Assembly: GCA_937894515.1 (NCBI GenBank)
Contig: CALCRH010000037.1
Location: forward strand, 1-26,272
Origin: an uncultured Clostridia bacterium
Lineage (GTDB): Bacteria > Bacillota > Clostridia > Oscillospirales > Oscillospiraceae
Reading direction: 5' to 3'
DNA length: 26,272 nt
Every line of letters begins with the position of its first letter. Positions within the stretch are counted from its first letter, which is position 1. Below, in pieces: positions 23,343 to 26,272 of the stretch. The notes under the pieces were generated by a model. The model was not told the origin of the DNA, did no database searches, and was given only the letters and a program-made list of their open reading frames with translations. The position numbers and the translations under genes are program-made.

Positions 23343-24977
23343 ATGAGGGGAGGGTATATTTTGGATTACATTCGTATTCAAAATGTTAGAAGCTTAAAAG
23401 ATACAGGAAAAATCAGCTTGCCGCAAATTACAATTTTGGTCGGGGAAAACAGTTCGGGAAAAAGCACCTTTTTGCGCACTTTTCCTTTAATAAAGCAATC
23501 AATTACTAAACGAACTGACGGCCCCATTTTATGGGCTGGCGATGTGGATGACTATGTCGATTTTGGCAGCTTTAGTGAGACCGTAACTAATGACAGCTCT
23601 AATGCTTTGACATTTTCTTTCGGATTTCCTTTTTCCTATTTGCCGAGCAATTTTGCTCATGATATCATTCCGATTAATTTTAATTTTGAAAAAGGCTCTG
23701 ATGCTATTGAATATACAATAAAAATTGAATCTGATCAGAGTAAAAGTCGTGAATATGTTTCAAATTTGTCTGTTTCTTTTAATAATACTATTGTCGATTT
23801 CAATTTTACTAAATCTCAATCCAATAATAAGGATACCGCATCTATAACAATTAACAATGAGACCATCAGTATTCCTAAAATGAAATCTGAAGGCAAACCG
23901 GTCTTTTTTTGGGATTACGATAGGCCTTCAAATATTTTTGGTTTTTCCCTCCCGAGCATTTCTGGTATTCGAGATGAAATTATTCAAGTCATGTGCAAAG
24001 ATGAAAATCTTACAGAAGAACAACCTTACAATCGAGTAGATGATTTTTTATCAATTTTAACTGCTACAATAATTGGAAATGCTTTAATCCATGATATAGC
24101 ATTAAACAATCTTTTGTCTGACAAGGTACAAATTGCCAAAGACGAAGTTGCAATTGACTCCGCAATTGACTTTTTCCGGGATTCAATAAAAAAGATTTTA
24201 CACATGAGTAAGTCGGAACAGCACAAACTCTGCGTTTATTGTGAACTTTTATTCTTTTATGAATGCTTCCCACAAATTGATCAGTATTTGGATAGATATT
24301 TTCGCCAAGTTCATTATATTGCACCATTAAGAGCCACTGCAGAGCGATACTATCGCCTGAGGAATTTGGCTATTGATGATGTGGATTATCAGGGGAAAAA
24401 TTTGGCAGTATTTATTAATGGCTTATCTAAGCAACGGCTTTCAAACTTTCAAGAATGGACCACAGAACAATTCGGCTTCAAAGTTGAAACAGAACGTGGC
24501 GGTGGACATCTATCAGTAAAAATCTCTTTGGCCGGAAGTGAAAAAAGAATTAATTTATCTGATACCGGTTTTGGATATAGCCAAATACTGCCTATTATTA
24601 CTCAGCTTTGGGATTTATCAACCCGTAAAAGGAAAAAAACTGATATAACTATCCCTTTAATAGTTGCAATCGAGCAACCTGAGCTGCATTTACATCCAGC
24701 TATTCAGGCAAAGCTTGTAGAGGCATTTATTGCCGCCATTAAACTTGCAAAACAGAACAACTATCAATTACAGCTATTGCTGGAAACGCATAGTGAAACA
24801 ATTATTAACCGATTTGGACAATCTATATTGAAAAAGGAAATTGATGCAAATGATGTTGAGGTTGTTCTGTTCGAGAGAAGCTTAGATTCTATGCAGACAA
24901 ATGTAAAAATCAGCAAATATGATTCTGATGGTTTCCTCACAAATTGGCCGATTGGCTTTTTTGCACCACAGGGGTGA
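23343..24977 (+). CDS. AAA family ATPase with DUF3696-like C-terminus
   Basis: A 544-residue ABC/SMC-like ATPase of the OLD type. It begins DYIRIQNVRSLKDTG with Walker A GENSSGKST at 34-42. It has a long variable insertion rich in Asn, Ser and Asp, a signature-like LSDTGFGYSQILP, Walker B IVAIEQPELHLHP and the switch segment LLETHSETIINRFG. The tail, with DGFLTNWPIGFF, matches DUF3696 proteins. The ATG has AAAGGAG at 6 nt; a TTG at 23361 (GGGGAGGG upstream) gives a protein starting LDYIRIQN, which fits the family and the predicted promoter better, so the start is open. The gene overlaps the next by 4 nt. AT-rich. Probable sensor/ATPase half of a two-gene defence unit. Confidence 0.88.
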   Translation: MRGGYILDYIRIQNVRSLKDTGKISLPQITILVGENSSGKSTFLRTFPLIKQSITKRTDGPILWAGDVDDYVDFGSFSETVTNDSSNALTFSFGFPFSYLPSNFAHDIIPINFNFEKGSDAIEYTIKIESDQSKSREYVSNLSVSFNNTIVDFNFTKSQSNNKDTASITINNETISIPKMKSEGKPVFFWDYDRPSNIFGFSLPSISGIRDEIIQVMCKDENLTEEQPYNRVDDFLSILTATIIGNALIHDIALNNLLSDKVQIAKDEVAIDSAIDFFRDSIKKILHMSKSEQHKLCVYCELLFFYECFPQIDQYLDRYFRQVHYIAPLRATAERYYRLRNLAIDDVDYQGKNLAVFINGLSKQRLSNFQEWTTEQFGFKVETERGGGHLSVKISLAGSEKRINLSDTGFGYSQILPIITQLWDLSTRKRKKTDITIPLIVAIEQPELHLHPAIQAKLVEAFIAAIKLAKQNNYQLQLLLETHSETIINRFGQSILKKEIDANDVEVVLFERSLDSMQTNVKISKYDSDGFLTNWPIGFFAPQG

Positions 24978-26134
24978 TTAGCTTGGTACTATATATCGAT
25001 AGTTCAATTGTTTCAGAATTAGATAAACGGGATCCAACATCTGAAGAAGAAGTTTTTTTTGCGAATATTGCAATCGCATGTCAAAAGGGATATTGCTACT
25101 TATGTGGTGATTTTAATAGCATTGATATATTGAGTCGTCGCTTGAGTGGTATTGAAGGAAAAATATATAGTTCCATTAGAGAAAAACATTCAGAAGATGG
25201 AGCCCTACTTTCTTTAGTGCCAATCGTTTTTATTATTTCCTTTTCAAATGTTCTTTGTAATGATACCCTGCCAGAATGTTTAAAAAGTAACCCTGATAAA
25301 TGCAGAATTCTCCCTATAAGTTTAGCTCAAGGTCTGGATATTAATCAATGTTGCCTTTTAGGGGAAAATCTTAGCGATTGTAAGTTTTATCAATTTATTG
25401 CGGAGTTCTACATAAAGTATCGCAGGATTGAAGGCATAGGCATTTCTTTCGATTCAATACCTGGCGGAGGAAATACTATATGCGATGTTCTCAAAAACTG
25501 CGTAGCGGATAAAAAAATGCCCACAATATGTATTGTTGACAGCGATAAAAAGTACGGCGCAACCAAAACTTATAATAAAGTAAAGCAAGGTGACACTTGT
25601 ATTCGGGCTTGCAAAATGTCAGAAGATTTAAGCAAAATGCAAAATCTCCCACCATACACTCTGCATCTACTTGATATTCATGAGGTTGAAAATTTAATAC
25701 CTTTGAACATTTTAGAATCTATGGCGGAAAGTGATTCTCCTGACATTAAATTTGGCGTAATAATGCTCAAAAGAATAAGTTCAATTGACAACGGTGAACC
25801 TGCATTATTTTATGACCTCAAAAAGGGAATCCCTTATATATCGTCAGATGAAGATCCCAAGTATTTATACTGGCAAGATGTCTTAACTCGTATTGGAGAA
25901 AAAACGGCAAAAATTCCCCGAGATAAGGATACAGGCAATGCTATTCCAACAGAAAGCCGTGTATTCCCTCCTCTTTCTTCCAACAGTTTATTGGAACGAG
26001 CATACGAACATATGAATAAATTACAAACGGCCACAGGTCAAATATTAGTAGAAGAATACCTTCTCCCTTATTGGGAAAGTCTTGGTTCAATGCTATTTTC
26101 CTGGGGATGTGCACGTCCGCCTCTTCGTTCTTGA
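24974..26134 (+). CDS. TOPRIM-like (OLD/DUF4435-type) putative nuclease, partner of the AAA ATPase
   Basis: A 386-residue protein I recognise only by motif. In the middle is a TOPRIM-like series: Glu131 in LLGENLSDCKFY, IPGGGNT at 162-168, IVDSDKK with Asp189 and Asp191, and IHEVENLIP near 235-243. This is the order of OLD-family and DUF4435 (PARIS AriB) nucleases, where Glu and DxD bind metal. The first ~120 residues start LVLYIDSSIVSELD, reminiscent of a PIN-like fold but not provable. The C-terminal part is helical and unassigned. Start: the GTG at 24974 overlaps the ATPase stop as GTGA; a TTG at 24983 with AGGGGTG upstream is also possible. Expected role: nuclease effector controlled by the ATPase. 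Confidence 0.75.
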   Translation: MISLVLYIDSSIVSELDKRDPTSEEEVFFANIAIACQKGYCYLCGDFNSIDILSRRLSGIEGKIYSSIREKHSEDGALLSLVPIVFIISFSNVLCNDTLPECLKSNPDKCRILPISLAQGLDINQCCLLGENLSDCKFYQFIAEFYIKYRRIEGIGISFDSIPGGGNTICDVLKNCVADKKMPTICIVDSDKKYGATKTYNKVKQGDTCIRACKMSEDLSKMQNLPPYTLHLLDIHEVENLIPLNILESMAESDSPDIKFGVIMLKRISSIDNGEPALFYDLKKGIPYISSDEDPKYLYWQDVLTRIGEKTAKIPRDKDTGNAIPTESRVFPPLSSNSLLERAYEHMNKLQTATGQILVEEYLLPYWESLGSMLFSWGCARPPLRS

Positions 26135-26158
26135 AACGTATTAAATTACAAATTTATA

Positions 26159-26210
26159 GTGTACGAATAAAAACCAGCTGCTATCAAACAGCTGGTTTTT
26201 ATTCGTACAC
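26159..26210 (+). terminator. Intrinsic terminator behind the ATPase/TOPRIM operon
   Basis: A 22-bp perfect inverted repeat (26159-26180 with 26189-26210) has an 8-base loop. The inner ACCAGCTG/CAGCTGGT stem followed by TTTTT is a standard terminator on the plus strand, and by symmetry also works on the minus strand. It lies 24 bp after the stop. Confidence 0.88.
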
Positions 26211-26223
26211 AAATGGTTGTGAA

Positions 26224-26272
26224 TGCTACTGTAATAGTTGACCAGAGTGACACTGAAAAAGTTTACCACTAA
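26224..26272. mobile_element. Possible IS21-family terminus at the window edge
   Basis: After the terminator the sequence reads TGCTACTGTAATAGTTGACC and then GTTTACCA, with two similar short direct repeats (GTTGACCA at 26237 and GTTTACCA at 26261), 24 bp apart. IS21-type ends in Clostridia start with TG and carry such repeated blocks that the transposase IstA binds. No transposase gene is inside the window, so this rests on recall of end sequences only. Confidence 0.35.

Noticed and set aside
1..26272. CRISPR arrays, tRNA or rRNA genes, catabolite-repression cre sites
   Set aside because: No regularly spaced repeats, cloverleaf or rRNA signature and no convincing cre match were seen when reading both strands by eye; a covariance search could still find a divergent RNA.

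Overview
The window looks like part of a gut-type Firmicutes chromosome (class Clostridia, Oscillospiraceae-like). The basis is strong AGGAGG-type ribosome sites, a YesM/YesN-type two-component system, a TRAP transporter, Gram-positive-style lipoprotein signals and mixed GC content. This placement is inference; there is no rRNA or other marker gene.

Positions 1-15588 form one hexuronate/aldonate catabolic locus. A divergent centre at about 9.6 kb separates two arms. Leftward (minus strand) run a sensor kinase and AraC-type response regulator, then a TRAP transporter (dctP-dctQ-dctM), a tagaturonate/fructuronate epimerase (uxaE), a RspB-like zinc dehydrogenase and the first half of a split transketolase cut by the window edge. 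Rightward (plus strand) run a type I-fold binding protein without permeases, KDPG aldolase, KDG kinase, tagaturonate reductase (uxaB) and altronate dehydratase (uxaA). Read together, an aldonate such as L-gulonate or L-galactonate would be imported and oxidised to fructuronate or tagaturonate. It would then be equilibrated by UxaE, reduced to altronate, dehydrated to KDG, phosphorylated and cleaved to pyruvate and glyceraldehyde-3-phosphate. A 10-base box with matching flanks lies upstream of both dctP and the binding-protein operon and is a candidate response-regulator site.

Positions 15589-16276 are a non-coding junction. It is bounded by a 15-bp perfect inverted repeat and holds a nested stem-loop with a GAAA loop and a strong bidirectional terminator.

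Positions 16277-26134 look like a defence-type island. One minus-strand operon encodes a MazG-like pyrophosphohydrolase (TTG start), a DUF2075-type SF1 helicase with an N-terminal PD-(D/E)xK-like motif, and a large PLD-nuclease/DExH-helicase/DUF3427-type protein. Upstream are a 37-residue membrane peptide and a WYL regulator. Divergent from the WYL gene is a two-gene unit: an AAA ATPase with a DUF3696-like tail and a protein with a TOPRIM-like nuclease core, recalling split OLD/PARIS-type systems. The window ends in sequence that looks like an IS21-family terminus. The most promising undescribed biology is in these two cassettes.
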